A stretch of DNA of 64,000 bases from Cyanophora paradoxa (Eukaryota > Glaucocystophyceae > Cyanophorales > Cyanophoraceae). Location of the stretch: positions 1-64,000 of the forward strand of contig QPMI01000092.1 in NCBI GenBank assembly GCA_004431415.1, written 5' to 3'. The notes under the pieces are model-generated. The model worked only from the letters and a program-made list of their open reading frames with translations. It had not been told where the DNA came from and ran no database searches. This document shows, piece by piece, positions 55,101 to 64,000 of the stretch. Position numbers and translations under genes: made by a program. Each line of letters starts with the position of its first letter. Positions within the stretch are counted from its first letter, which is position 1.

Positions 55101-57752
55101 GCTCCCCGCTGCCCGGCCCCGAGAGTGGCGGCGACCGATGCCAGCACAACGGGGTTCGGATCCGAGGCGGCGCTAACGGCTTACGCGGGTGTCTGGACCC
55201 GGGACCACGAGCAGAACGCGGCGCACTCCCCAGCGGATCGGCAGCGGGAAGCCCAGCGCCGCAGCGAAGGTATACAGCTGAAAAACCAGCTGCTGCGTGA
55301 AGCCGATGCATGCGCAGAAGATGACGCCCCACAGGCGGCGGCCCTGCGGGAGCTCGCCGAAGCCATCCCCACGGACGGCAGCGACTTCTTTGTCGCCCCG
55401 TGCCCGGGCACTGTCAACAACAACAAAGGCGAGCTCCTCGCCGTCCTCACGGCCTTCTTAAAGTCGCCCGAGGGCTGCACAGTTAAGACAGACAGCTCGA
55501 CGGCGATGTCACTCATCCGCCGCTCTGTCCTGCACCGCGCTGACTCGACGGTCCGCAGCGGCCTTCGCACCAACTTCTCGCACCATCTGCGAGCGGCTGC
55601 AGAAGTCCATCAGCACCGCAGAGCCCTCGCCGCCGCCGCCGGAAGGCCACCCGCCGAGGTCCGCGTACAGAAGGTGAAGGCGCATCAGAAAGAGTACACT
55701 GACCGGCTTGCGCCTGTCGCCCCGGCAGAGCCCGAGACGGACAGCGATGCGGACGACTCCGGATCGTACGTGTCCTACCTCTCCGCCCCGGACGACCTCC
55801 CCCCCGAGCCCTCTGACGCCGAGCTTATCGCCAAATTCGGCGAGGGACAAGGGGTGTACGCCGGGCGCCCGAACCCGCTTTCGGGCGCTTATAACTACCT
55901 GTCCGAGCACATCCGTGCGCGCACTGCTCACCTCCGCCGCCGCGAGACTCGACGCATTCTCCACCAGATCGAACGTCAGACCCGCAAGGCGCGCCGGGAG
56001 GAACGCCAGCGCCGTCGAGACGCGCTCGCGGCTCTCGGGCCCCACGTTCCCGCCCTCGCCGGCCTCCCGATCGCCCAACGCATGGAGAGGGTACTGAATG
56101 ATGCGTACGACCGGGATAACCACCGAGCCGACCGCCTCGCCGCAGCGGCGCTCGCCCTGCACCCCTGCGCCCCGTTCTCCAAGGCCTGCAGCGATGGCCA
56201 CGGCCTCAATGCCTGGGCTGACGTCGAGAGCGCCACCTGGCAGGCAGATCCCGCAGTCGCATCCGACCCCGCCGTCTCGGCTGCCGCAAAACGTGCATGG
56301 CTAGCACGGCGTGAGCCCCTCTTTCCCCCCGGCGGGTTCGAGTTCGTCCTCCTCTTCTCACCCCCCCGCAGGAGCCTGGAGGGGTACGACTCCAGCAGAG
56401 CGTACCGCGTCGAGTCCGACCCCCGGGCCCACGTCCGCGCCGTCTGCGAAATGCGTAACTTCGTGCGGCTGACGTCGCTTGAATCCTCGTGGCTCGGCGC
56501 CCCGGCCGACCGGGCACGGCTCGCGCGCGAATTCCGTAAGCAAGGCGCCTCCCGCGACGCGTCAGCCCCGTTCAATGCCCGCCTTGCGCAGCTCACCAAA
56601 TTCAGCATGGAACTCGCGCCCCTCCTACCTGTCCGTGCCCGCGATGCCCCACACCTCTACGGCAACATCAACCCGCAAGGCCTGTGCGTACGCCCTGGGT
56701 GCGCTCGCGTCGCCGACGCCTCCGGCGGCCCCATCCCGGCACCCCCCTGGGCACCGAGGCGCGACCCAGGAGCCGCCGCAACCGCAGACCGCGACCCCCC
56801 GCCGGCGCTCCACAGCGCGAGTCAACCCGAGACCCACGACCACGCCTTCGGCCTTTGTTCGGCATCGCAAGCGGCCCGGCTCGCTATGCAATCCAAGATT
56901 TACAACCTCCTCCACACAACGATCACCACGCAGAGACTAAAGTCGGCCGCAACGAGGTACGAGCTCCCGGACGGCCTGAAGTCGGACGGCCTGTTCCTCC
57001 GCGACCTATTTCCCGCCTTCGCCCTCGCTGACGAACGCCGCTGGCGTCAGACCGTGCACGAACGCTCGCGACCCGGGCCTGTACCCCCCCACCTCCGTGC
57101 CTGTCTCTACGGCTCCCCCTCCCGCTGGCTGACTCACGGACAGGCCCTTTTCACGGACCTCTCGCACGACTCGCCCCGCCTGTCCGTCCGGCTGCTCCTC
57201 CCCCGCAGTCTGGTCCCGGCCCTCGAGTACCTTCATGTTTGCGCCCCCGCTGCTCGTAAATGCGCGAACGGGATCTTTGATGTACTTGTGACGGGGCTCC
57301 AGGAGATTTGGCAGGCGCGAAACTCGGACGTCCAAGCCTGGCAGCGCCGCTGTGGCCTCACGCGTCGGACTCTGACGGCGCCCCGACCCCCGCCAGCAAC
57401 AGACCCCGCGGCCCGCCGAAGAAGCCGCCGCGCCCGGGAGACACGCCCTCAGCCGGACCCGAACCCGCAGCCCGCACCCGTAGTGCTGGTCAGTAGTATT
57501 CCGGTACCCCCAAGCGTACCGGAACGCGCCCGTCTCCAGCCGACGGCAGCGCCAGCGCGCGATGCGCACTCAGCAGTAGGCCGGTCGAGCACAGACCGTC
57601 CAGCTTGCCCGCCCTCCCCGCCCGACGCCCATGACCTGATGAATGTCGCCGCAGACAGCCCGCACAGCCCGCCCACGAACCTCAAAGCAACCTCGCGATC
57701 GGACGCCCCTCCCGTGAGCTCAGCCCCCCAGCTTAACCCTCCACCCCCCTGA
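52123..57752 (+). CDS. LINE polyprotein: reverse transcriptase, RNase H, zinc-binding region
   Basis: RT: AAGPSGLSNEMIKML (about 52.5 kb), NICLIPKSGEWDGHPDNVRPI (52.7), YLLLLDIRRAYDSV with the first catalytic Asp (52.95), VECGLPQG (53.13), and YADDTVL (53319-53339). RNase H: ATDASTTG (Asp near 55138), NNKGELLAVL, VKTDSSTAM and NHRADRLAAAAL supply the four acids. A C-terminal Cys/His cluster CVRPGC...ETHDHAFGLC resembles the zf-RVT domain. Frame breaks at 53133-53137, 53356-53360 and 53968-53972 are each fixed by one base in a run of five G or C next to GTAC; another lies near 55110. The N-terminus is missing through 5' truncation. About 1,870 residues remain. Confidence 0.85.
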
Positions 57753-57793
57753 GCCCCCCAGCGCCTCACCCGCCGGAGCCCCGGCACTCACCC

Positions 57794-58783
57794 TTGCCCG
57801 CGGCCCCGACCCGCCCGCAGCCCAGCCCGTGGCCCCCCCTGCCGCCGTCCGAAGAGGTCCGCCTAGCGTGGGCACAGACCCGACCCGGCCCGCTAAAGCC
57901 TGCGCAGGAAGTACTCCGACAGATCTCCTCGCCGCTGCTCGGTACCTCGGGCAGCATCAACGTCACAAGGAGATCTCTCAGTCGGCTCAATGGTGAGACC
58001 TGGTTAGACGACGAGACCGTTGTCTTCTACCTCGCCCTCCTCGCCCAACTCCCTGCCCTGGCCCGCCGTCCACTAATCTTTGACTCGCTTGAGTACCCTA
58101 ACCTCTCCGCGCCAGGCCGAGGCCCCCAGCGCCTTCACAACAAGCTGGTAGCCCGCGGGGTCAGCCCGTTCGACTTCGATGTTCTGCTCTTCCCGATCCA
58201 CTCACCGGGCCACTGGACCTTCGCTGCGATCCACGTACGTGACCGTCGAGCCGAACTCTATGATGCCTACAACCTGCCAAACGCAGAGTCGGCTCGAGAG
58301 AAGCTGGCCCCGATTCTCCGCTGGCTCCAGCTCGAGCGCCGGGAACGCAACCTCCCCTCAGACGACCCCACCGCCTGGCCGCTTGCATCGGCCACCAGGT
58401 ACCCCATCCCCGAACAACGGGACCGCTTCAGCTGCGGTGTAATTGTCTGTGCCCTGGCAGACGCCCTGGTCCGGGGCCAAGAAGACGCGCTCACGGACCC
58501 CAACTCGCCCTTCGATGGCAGCAGCCGGTGCTGCGCCCACTGGCGCAGCCTCATCCTCACCCGAATCCTAGCCACAAGCCAACGGCCCCAGCACCCGGAC
58601 CCGGCCCCAGAGGTCCGCCCCAGCCCCCTCCGGCTCCGGCTCCACCCCGCCGCCGCGAGCCCCGGACCCCCGCCCCCCCACGCCCCGCCCCGCCCCCGCC
58701 TCGCCTCGCCCACCTCCGACAGGCCGACCGGAGGCGACAGGCCCTTCCTCCCGACTAGGTGCCGGCACAGCTCGACCCGGTAA
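57794..58783 (+). CDS. Ulp1-like (C48) cysteine protease encoded by the LINE
   Basis: SUMO-protease-like fold. Motifs in order: TWLDDETVVFYLALLA (typical W-L-D/N-D start), FPIHSPGHWTFAAIHV with the catalytic His (58210), AELYDAYN with the catalytic Asp, and PEQRDRFSCGVIVCALADAL with the oxyanion Gln and nucleophile Cys (58433). About 190 residues of domain, then a Pro-rich tail. It is in a different frame from the RT/RNase H gene, starts 41 bp after its stop, and could be its C-terminal part if a frameshift is present. It lies inside the duplication-bounded insertion, so it belongs to the element. It may process the polyprotein or act on host SUMO conjugates; this is not shown by sequence. 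Confidence 0.8.
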   Translation: MPAAPTRPQPSPWPPLPPSEEVRLAWAQTRPGPLKPAQEVLRQISSPLLGTSGSINVTRRSLSRLNGETWLDDETVVFYLALLAQLPALARRPLIFDSLEYPNLSAPGRGPQRLHNKLVARGVSPFDFDVLLFPIHSPGHWTFAAIHVRDRRAELYDAYNLPNAESAREKLAPILRWLQLERRERNLPSDDPTAWPLASATRYPIPEQRDRFSCGVIVCALADALVRGQEDALTDPNSPFDGSSRCCAHWRSLILTRILATSQRPQHPDPAPEVRPSPLRLRLHPAAASPGPPPPHAPPRPRLASPTSDRPTGGDRPFLPTRCRHSSTR

Positions 58784-59720
58784 GGGCCGCGGCAAAGGCC
58801 GCGGCAGAGGGACGACCGTGGCGATGCGCCCCTCCAATCCTACTTCCGGTCCGCGGTCGGTCTCTCCCCGTTCTCCCCGGCCCCGACTCGCAACTGCCCC
58901 CTCCCCTCCGGACTCCCCGCCGCCCCGCCCCAGCGGACCCTCCGCCACCCCGGCCCCTCCCCTCGCCCGCCCGACCGGCCCCTCCACCGTCCCCCGGCCC
59001 CGTCTCCCCCCCTTCCCCCCAGCCCCTCCCCCCCACACCCCCAGCCTCCTCCCCTCCCCGCAGCCCAGCCCCGCTACCCCGCCGCCTCACGCGCCGCGAG
59101 CGTGAGCTGGCCGCCCTCCGTGACTCGGCCGGCTTCACCTCCGCCCGCAACAATCTTCTTGCACGTGGAGACCGCGGAGCCCGACGTGCAGGTCCGGCTG
59201 TCCCAGCCCCTGATCCACAGGACCGCCCCCCCCGGACCCCCCGCCTCGGTGAACCTCTCTGACCCCCCACACCGCCGTCACCCGTCGAACCGCAAGACCG
59301 GCCCCGCCCCGCCAGCCCCGCGCCCCCGCCGCCGGCCCCCCACCACCGCCGGCACCGCCCTCGGTCCCCGCACCACCGCCCCCATTCGAGTTTTCCGCCC
59401 GCGCGCGCCAGCTCCACCCCGAGGCACTCCCGCCCCCAGACCGATGTCCCCTCTGCCTACACCCCCTGGGCCGTCACCGCCGCCTCCACCGAGCCCCGTA
59501 CCCCCTTCTCTGCCCCCCAAGGTACCACCCCTGCTCCACCGCGGCGACCTCATCCAGTCCCTCCTCATCTTCGGCCTCTCCCCGCTGGGCTACAGACCCT
59601 GAGCCCAAAGTGTGCACTCCCTGCCGCGCGCGCCGGGCTGACGCCACGCTCGCGCTTGAGAGGCCCACTCCTGGAGGAGAGCAGGCCCCTCGGGCGTGGC
59701 CTGCCTGCCCGCGCCAGGTC
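58784..59720 (+). other. LINE 3' region, Pro-rich open frames
   Basis: Cytosine-rich DNA with open frames giving Pro/Ser/Arg-rich translation. A protease-downstream extension in another frame (RERELAALRDSAGFTSARNN, about 59.1 kb) may be coded. The rest looks untranslated. Confidence 0.4.
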
Positions 59721-59721
59721 C

Positions 59722-59778
59722 GGTCCCGCCCGCGCAGGTGCAGGCTGCCACGCCGCTGGCAGCCTGCAGGGCGGGACC
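59722..59778 (+). other. Strong stem-loop in the LINE 3' tail
   Basis: GGTCCCGCCC pairs with GGGCGGGACC, and TGCAGGCTGCCA with TGGCAGCCTGCA, around a six-base loop. A seven-base bulge lies on the left side. It may be the RNA structure recognised by the element's reverse transcriptase. Confidence 0.7.
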
Positions 59779-60170
59779 CGCCGCCGGATGGGGGCCCCAA
59801 CCCCTCCCCGGGGCCCCGCGCCGGCGGCGCTCGCACCGCAGAGGCGGTGCGCAATAAATCCTCCGGGGCCCTGCCCCAATAAACTCTCCGGCCCCAGCTC
59901 CCCACCCCCAACCCCACCCCCCCAATGGCCGCGCTCGCGCGGCCGCTGGGGGAGGCCCCACCGAGGGCCGCAAGAGTGGCCTTAGGGGGTAGGGCTCGCA
60001 GTAGGGAGATTCCCTCGGGGTTAGTCTAGCTGGAGACCCAATAGGGGGGAGGTAAGCTAGACTTGTCGTGTGTTTGTAGGCCTAGGCCTAGGGTAGGCAG
60101 ATAGCATTAGCTGTTTGTCAACTTGGGGCACCAGTCCCCTAATACACTAGGGATTACTGAAAAAAAAAAA

Positions 60171-60187
60171 GCGGGTTGAGATGTCTG
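60171..60187 (+). repeat. Right target-site duplication of the LINE
   Basis: Exact copy of 52106-52122, immediately after the poly(A) tail. Confidence 0.9.
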
Positions 60188-60299
60188 GGACCACGATACA
60201 CATCTAGAGCTCGCGCAGAGCGCGCGTGCGGGCAGCGGCACGCGCCCCCGCCGCCAGCCGCACCTCCTCCAGCAGGGGCACCTGGCCCAGTGCACGTGG

Positions 60300-60600
60300 G
60301 CGATTCGATTCCGCTGCGAACTGCGAGGGCGCGACGGGCCGCCGCGAGCGCGCATCGATGCTAGCCTTGAAAGAGCTTGCGTGGATGCATCGCGGCCCTG
60401 GCGCTCGCTTCCTTGTGGATATCGCCTGCTCCTGCCGTGTATACACCAGCAGCTGCAGCTGGACGATTTGATCTCGCTTCAAAGGCTCCGCACCGCGAGG
60501 GCTCGCAGGGCCGCCGTAGCGCGATTCGGTGAGCGCATGAATAGAGCGTGCGCGGATGCAACGCGGCCCTGGCGCGCGCTTCCCCAGCAGAGATTGCTCA
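60300..60600. repeat. ~180-bp diverged tandem duplication
   Basis: GTGGATGCATCGCGGCCCTG at about 60381 and GCGGATGCAACGCGGCCCTG at about 60554 are flanked by matching GCGAGGGC...GGGCCGCCG segments. No gene seen; 60.7-61.4 kb also appears non-coding and may hold the 3' end of the integrase element. Confidence 0.6.
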
Positions 60601-61479
60601 TGAGGTCCAGTGAGCCAGTGACTTCCTGGGCGACCGGCTGGCCCCAGCAGGCGCTCTTTGAACCAGAATCATTATCACATGTAGTTATGTCACTGCACCA
60701 AGATACAGGGTGATCCGAAGTGTTTTTGGGCCGGACCGGTCTCTTGAATTTTACTCGTAGGACCCTCTCGGGGACTTCTCAGTTTTCAAGTTCTAAAATG
60801 CCACCCCGACCTGCTCATGATGCCTGATTGAAGCATCAACTCACTCAGAAGTGGCGATTTCACGTCCCCGGGGGTTTTCGAGGGTGCTGAAGACGATGGT
60901 AGCGGTACCGAAGGCCGCCGATCAAAGCCTGGGTCCGTATTCAAGAACTACTGGAAATTGGAGCCCCAGATGTTGTTTTAGGAGGTTTTATACGTCCCAG
61001 TAGACCTTAGCAACCTTCCCGTAGCGTACCAGCAGCAGGCGAGCAGGCTGTCACGTTGCAAGAGAAAGCTGCTAATCACAGACTACTGTGTACCCTAGGA
61101 CACGGCTACCGGAAAGTATCAAGCTAGAGTCAGAAAAAGTAGCTAGGGTCGCATCTTCGTACAGGGGTACAGTGACTCAGGAAATCGCGAGAAGCCGCGG
61201 GTCAAGTCACGGTACTACTGCGAACGAAGTGCAAACGAAGCACTAACGGCTAGGAAACCCTATCGGCAACAGCTCTCCAGGTCCTCACAGACGCTTCCAC
61301 GCGGCTGGATCAGAAGAGATGTAGAGCTGCGCATTTGGTTGAGGGCAAACCAGGCAGCAGTGATCAGCCGCTGACCCAGCGCCAAGAGAGAATTCCCGAA
61401 ACTCGCAAGCCACATCCCAGTGAAGGGCACGTCATCGACAACGGAAGTGAATCCGGTAAACCGCAGTACGGGCTGTGAT

Positions 61480-63955
61480 TCAAGACTCGTCATCCGTCGT
61501 GTCATCATCGGAAAGTGAATCGGGATCAACGGCAGGTGGCGGAGGCACGGGGACCTCATGATCGGGCGGCACAGGCACGGGGCCTTGCGAGGGCGACCGG
61601 CTTTGCGGGGAGCGAGAACATTGGCAGGACGCTCGTGAAAAGCGATCATGAGATCAACGTGCATGAGAACCTCGCGCGAGCGATACACCAGTGAAGTGTC
61701 ATCGCCTCGGACAGTGTACAAAAGACCGTGAGAGTGAACCTCAGTGACAGTGTAAGGGCCAGTCCAACCATTGCGAGGCCCAGTGCGCTTGACGTTACTG
61801 GTCTTCGCGCTGATAATCCAGCACAACACTTTGTCACCAGGCTTGAAAACACGATGCGGCTCACGGCCAGTGCCATAGCGAAGCAACTTCTTGTTGTAAA
61901 GTTTGCGGTGTTCTCGGACGGCAGAGATTTGGTCGCGGGCGGCTCGAGCGACCGACAAAGCGTAATCGTAGAGAGAAACGGGATCTTCGTGAGGTTCGCG
62001 CAGGGTGAGGTCGAGACGAAGATCGCCAGGCAACATCAATTCTCGTCCAAAGTGCAGAGCGGCGGGTGAAAAACCAGTGGCAGCGTGAATCGTGGTCCGG
62101 AGAGCGAAGAGCACGCGATAATGATAGAAAGGCCAATGGGAATTGTCCTCCCCGTTCTCATCGCAAAGAGCATACACCAAGCGCTTGTAAATGCCACCAA
62201 GCCGCTCAGCACCGCCGTTCGTGGACTGGTGGGACGTGGGAGCGTAAATCAACCGAGTACCCTGGCGAGTCCAGAATTTGCCCCAGAGACTAGTAGGCGT
62301 GAAGACCTTGGCGTTATCCGTGAGATACCGCTTGCAAGGGCCGTGATTCGCGTACACAGTTTGTGCAGCCCACTCACAGGCACGACCATCAGCCTCCGTC
62401 AGCATCAAAATCTCAGGGTACTTGGTAAAAGCGTCGACGTCAATGTGCACAAGTGTGAAACGGTGAAGTCGACCGTTCTCAGAGGGCGCCATAGGGAAGT
62501 GATCGGCTTGACGCAAGTCGCCAGGATGCTCAGACTCGATCACAGTGAATTGTGACTTCGGCTTCTTGTGAGCCTTGGCAAACTGACAGTGTCGGCACGT
62601 CTTCACGTAGCGATGGACAGCAGTCGTCATGCCCGGCCACCAAAACCGTGAGGCGATGCGCCGAGCAACAATGGGGGCACCACGGTGAGCCCAGTCATCG
62701 TGGTAAGCGTGAACAATCTTCTCCCGCCACTCTGGGGGTACAACGATCTGAGGCCGCATAGTGGGGAGCAAGGGCAACCGCAGTACGGTATCTTGCTCAT
62801 CGATCGTGTACTGAGTAGCTTCACGAGCGAAGCGATCGCGTGCAGACTTGCAGAGAATGCAGCTCCCAAGCACCTCCGGGTCACGTTCACCAGCAGTGTA
62901 GTGGGAGTGACAGCGCGCCAGGTTCTCCTTCTCGCGAAGAAGTGCGAACACCATCTGGCAAAGAGGGTCACGAGCCTGAGCCATGATGACCGCGGTCCCA
63001 TCGGAAACAAGTTCACGGATCGTCGGTGGCGGAGGAACGTCAACGAGGGGGCGGGGGCCCTCGCTCCAGGTGTCCATGACAACGGTGCCACGCGGCAAGC
63101 GAACGTGTGTCGGCTCATTCTGGGCGCCTTCACCTTCGTCCAGCGGGCGATAGCGCTGCTAGAAGTGGGATCAGGTCGCGGACGACCGAGGTCACGTTCT
63201 TGCTGCAGGAAGTGCATGTACTCTTCCTCGTCAGCAACGTCGAGATGCGACGGGGGCGCAATGGCATATCGAGACTGCCGTGAATTCTTGCCCTTGGGAG
63301 GCTTCACCCGCGGTACGGGGCATGCCTTGGCGTTCAGCGCCTTGCGGGATTGTCGCCGTCTGCGCCGCTCCTCCGGGGTTCGGTTCCGAACAGAGGGCAG
63401 GGGTACGAGCGCGTCGATCTCAGACGGGGTACGGCCCATCTCTGCCAGTTGGCGTCGCCGTTCGAGCGTCGTCGCCGTCCTCTCCCGCGAGGCTTCGTGC
63501 AGATCTCGGGCCGCACGCGAACGTCTGTCGCGATCACTGGCGAGGCGGTCAGCGTAGTCCTTTTCAAGCCGTCGCTGGTATTGGCGCGGGACACTCCAAG
63601 CCGTGCTCCGTCTTGAGTTCGACGTTCCGTCGGACGCCGAGGACTGCGAAGATTGGCCGTCATCCGTGAGGGCCCGGCGTCGTGCCCGTTCCACAGAGTC
63701 GCGTAGCGTGCGGTCAGCTGCTTGACGATCGAAGCCTCGCAAAGATGGACGGGGTAGCGACGGCTCGCTCTCCTCGTCTGTACCCCCTCCCCCTCCTTCC
63801 GGTGACTGAGACCGAGGCCTCCGGGCCGAGCTCTCCCGTCCTCGAGCTTGAAGCCCGTCAGCGGAGCTCTCCTGTCCTCGAACTTGAAGTCGGCGGCGGC
63901 GACCCTCGGCCGGTAGCCAGGCCGCGCCGTCGAGTGTATGCTCGAGGTTCGTCAC
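61480..63955 (-). CDS. Ty3/gypsy-type integrase protein with Arg-rich N-terminus (partial)
   Basis: Integrase of a mobile element. H2C2 zinc domain: AYHDDWAHRG and VKTCRHCQFAKA (about 62.6-62.7 kb). DDE core: first Asp in DLRQADHFPMAP, second in KRYLTDNAKVF, Glu in GGAERLGGIYKRL (62.2-62.5 kb). A C-terminal SH3-like segment follows: VFKPGDKVLCWI and GWTGPYTVTEVHSHGLLY (about 61.7-61.8 kb). After AT-hook KAGRPRKAP, one missing C (four-base run at 61579-61582) shifts the frame; corrected, it ends PDSLSDDDTTDDES at 61480. Another break lies near 63.15 kb. The upstream 270 residues are Arg/Ser/Glu-rich with no RT or RNase H. The frame stays open to the right edge, so the true start is not seen. 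Confidence 0.75.
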
Positions 63956-64000
63956 CCCGCGGCGTCGCCGTGCAGGAGGGCCGTCGCGCCCGCCTCGTCT

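Larger units (their letters stand above)
52123..60170 (+). mobile_element. 5'-truncated LINE retrotransposon with poly(A) tail
   Basis: A non-LTR retrotransposon copy of 8,048 bp. It is bounded by a perfect 17-bp target-site duplication and ends in 11 A (60160-60170). Contents in order: reverse transcriptase, a linker of about 600 residues' worth of coding DNA, RNase H, zinc-binding region, Ulp1-like protease, and a 3' tail with a strong stem-loop. No endonuclease domain is inside the bounds. The left end falls within the coding region just ahead of the RT, so the 5' end was lost at insertion, as is usual for LINEs. Confidence 0.88.

Noticed and set aside
61260-61479. C-terminal extension of the integrase frame
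   Set aside because: Out-of-frame read-through after a one-base gap; the corrected frame ends at 61480 with an acidic tail.
60600-61480. Long terminal repeat of the integrase element
   Set aside because: No TG...CA-bounded direct repeat or primer-binding site could be identified within the window.

Overview
The window looks like nuclear DNA of a GC-rich, plastid-bearing unicellular alga that carries an AT-rich virus-like element. The algal reading rests on a nuclear, spliced gene for plastid-type ribosomal protein bL32, a protein with a CBM20 starch-binding domain, a multi-exon P3A-type plasma-membrane H+-ATPase, an Fyv7-type rRNA-processing factor, and GT-AG introns. Starch binding and a transit-like leader without an obvious signal peptide lean towards a primary-plastid (green-type) alga, but the lineage is not fixed by what I can see.

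Layout. (1) Positions 1 to about 16.6 kb: an AT-rich polinton-like / virophage-like element, cut by the left window edge. Almost all genes are on the minus strand: rve integrase, protein-primed DNA polymerase B, Prim-Pol/SF3 helicase, a small AT-hook protein, a coiled-coil protein, packaging ATPase, a zinc-ribbon endonuclease, major capsid protein, minor capsid protein, and a DUF5710-like protein. A second minor capsid gene is on the plus strand. Iteron-like inverted repeats lie at about 5.8, 15.55 and 15.85 kb. (2) 16.6-19.7 kb: junction zone with a ~150-bp satellite and a long perfect inverted repeat. (3) 19.7-22.4 kb: a four-exon gene for a basic protein, then GC-rich repeats. (4) 22.5-24.5 kb: a broken copy of the 3' end of the H+-ATPase gene. 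(5) 24.6-32.8 kb: palindrome-rich low-complexity DNA with one candidate spliced gene (AT-hook, polyQ). (6) 34.0-45.1 kb: the H+-ATPase gene (minus) with GC-rich introns, head to head with plastid bL32 (45.2-45.6 kb, plus). (7) 46.2-48.9 kb: Fyv7-like and CBM20 genes. (8) 52.1-60.2 kb: a 5'-truncated, poly(A)-tailed LINE bounded by a 17-bp target-site duplication. It encodes reverse transcriptase, RNase H, a zinc-knuckle region and a Ulp1-like cysteine protease. (9) 61.5-64 kb: a Ty3/gypsy-type integrase gene running off the right edge.

Many genes are split by frameshifts. Wherever I traced the break, one missing base restored the frame, usually in a short homopolymer run. This is more easily explained by residual long-read errors than by decay, so I annotate such genes as single units. 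The element's genes form a near-complete replication (polymerase, primase-helicase), integration (integrase) and virion (capsid, packaging ATPase) set. A maturation protease was not found.
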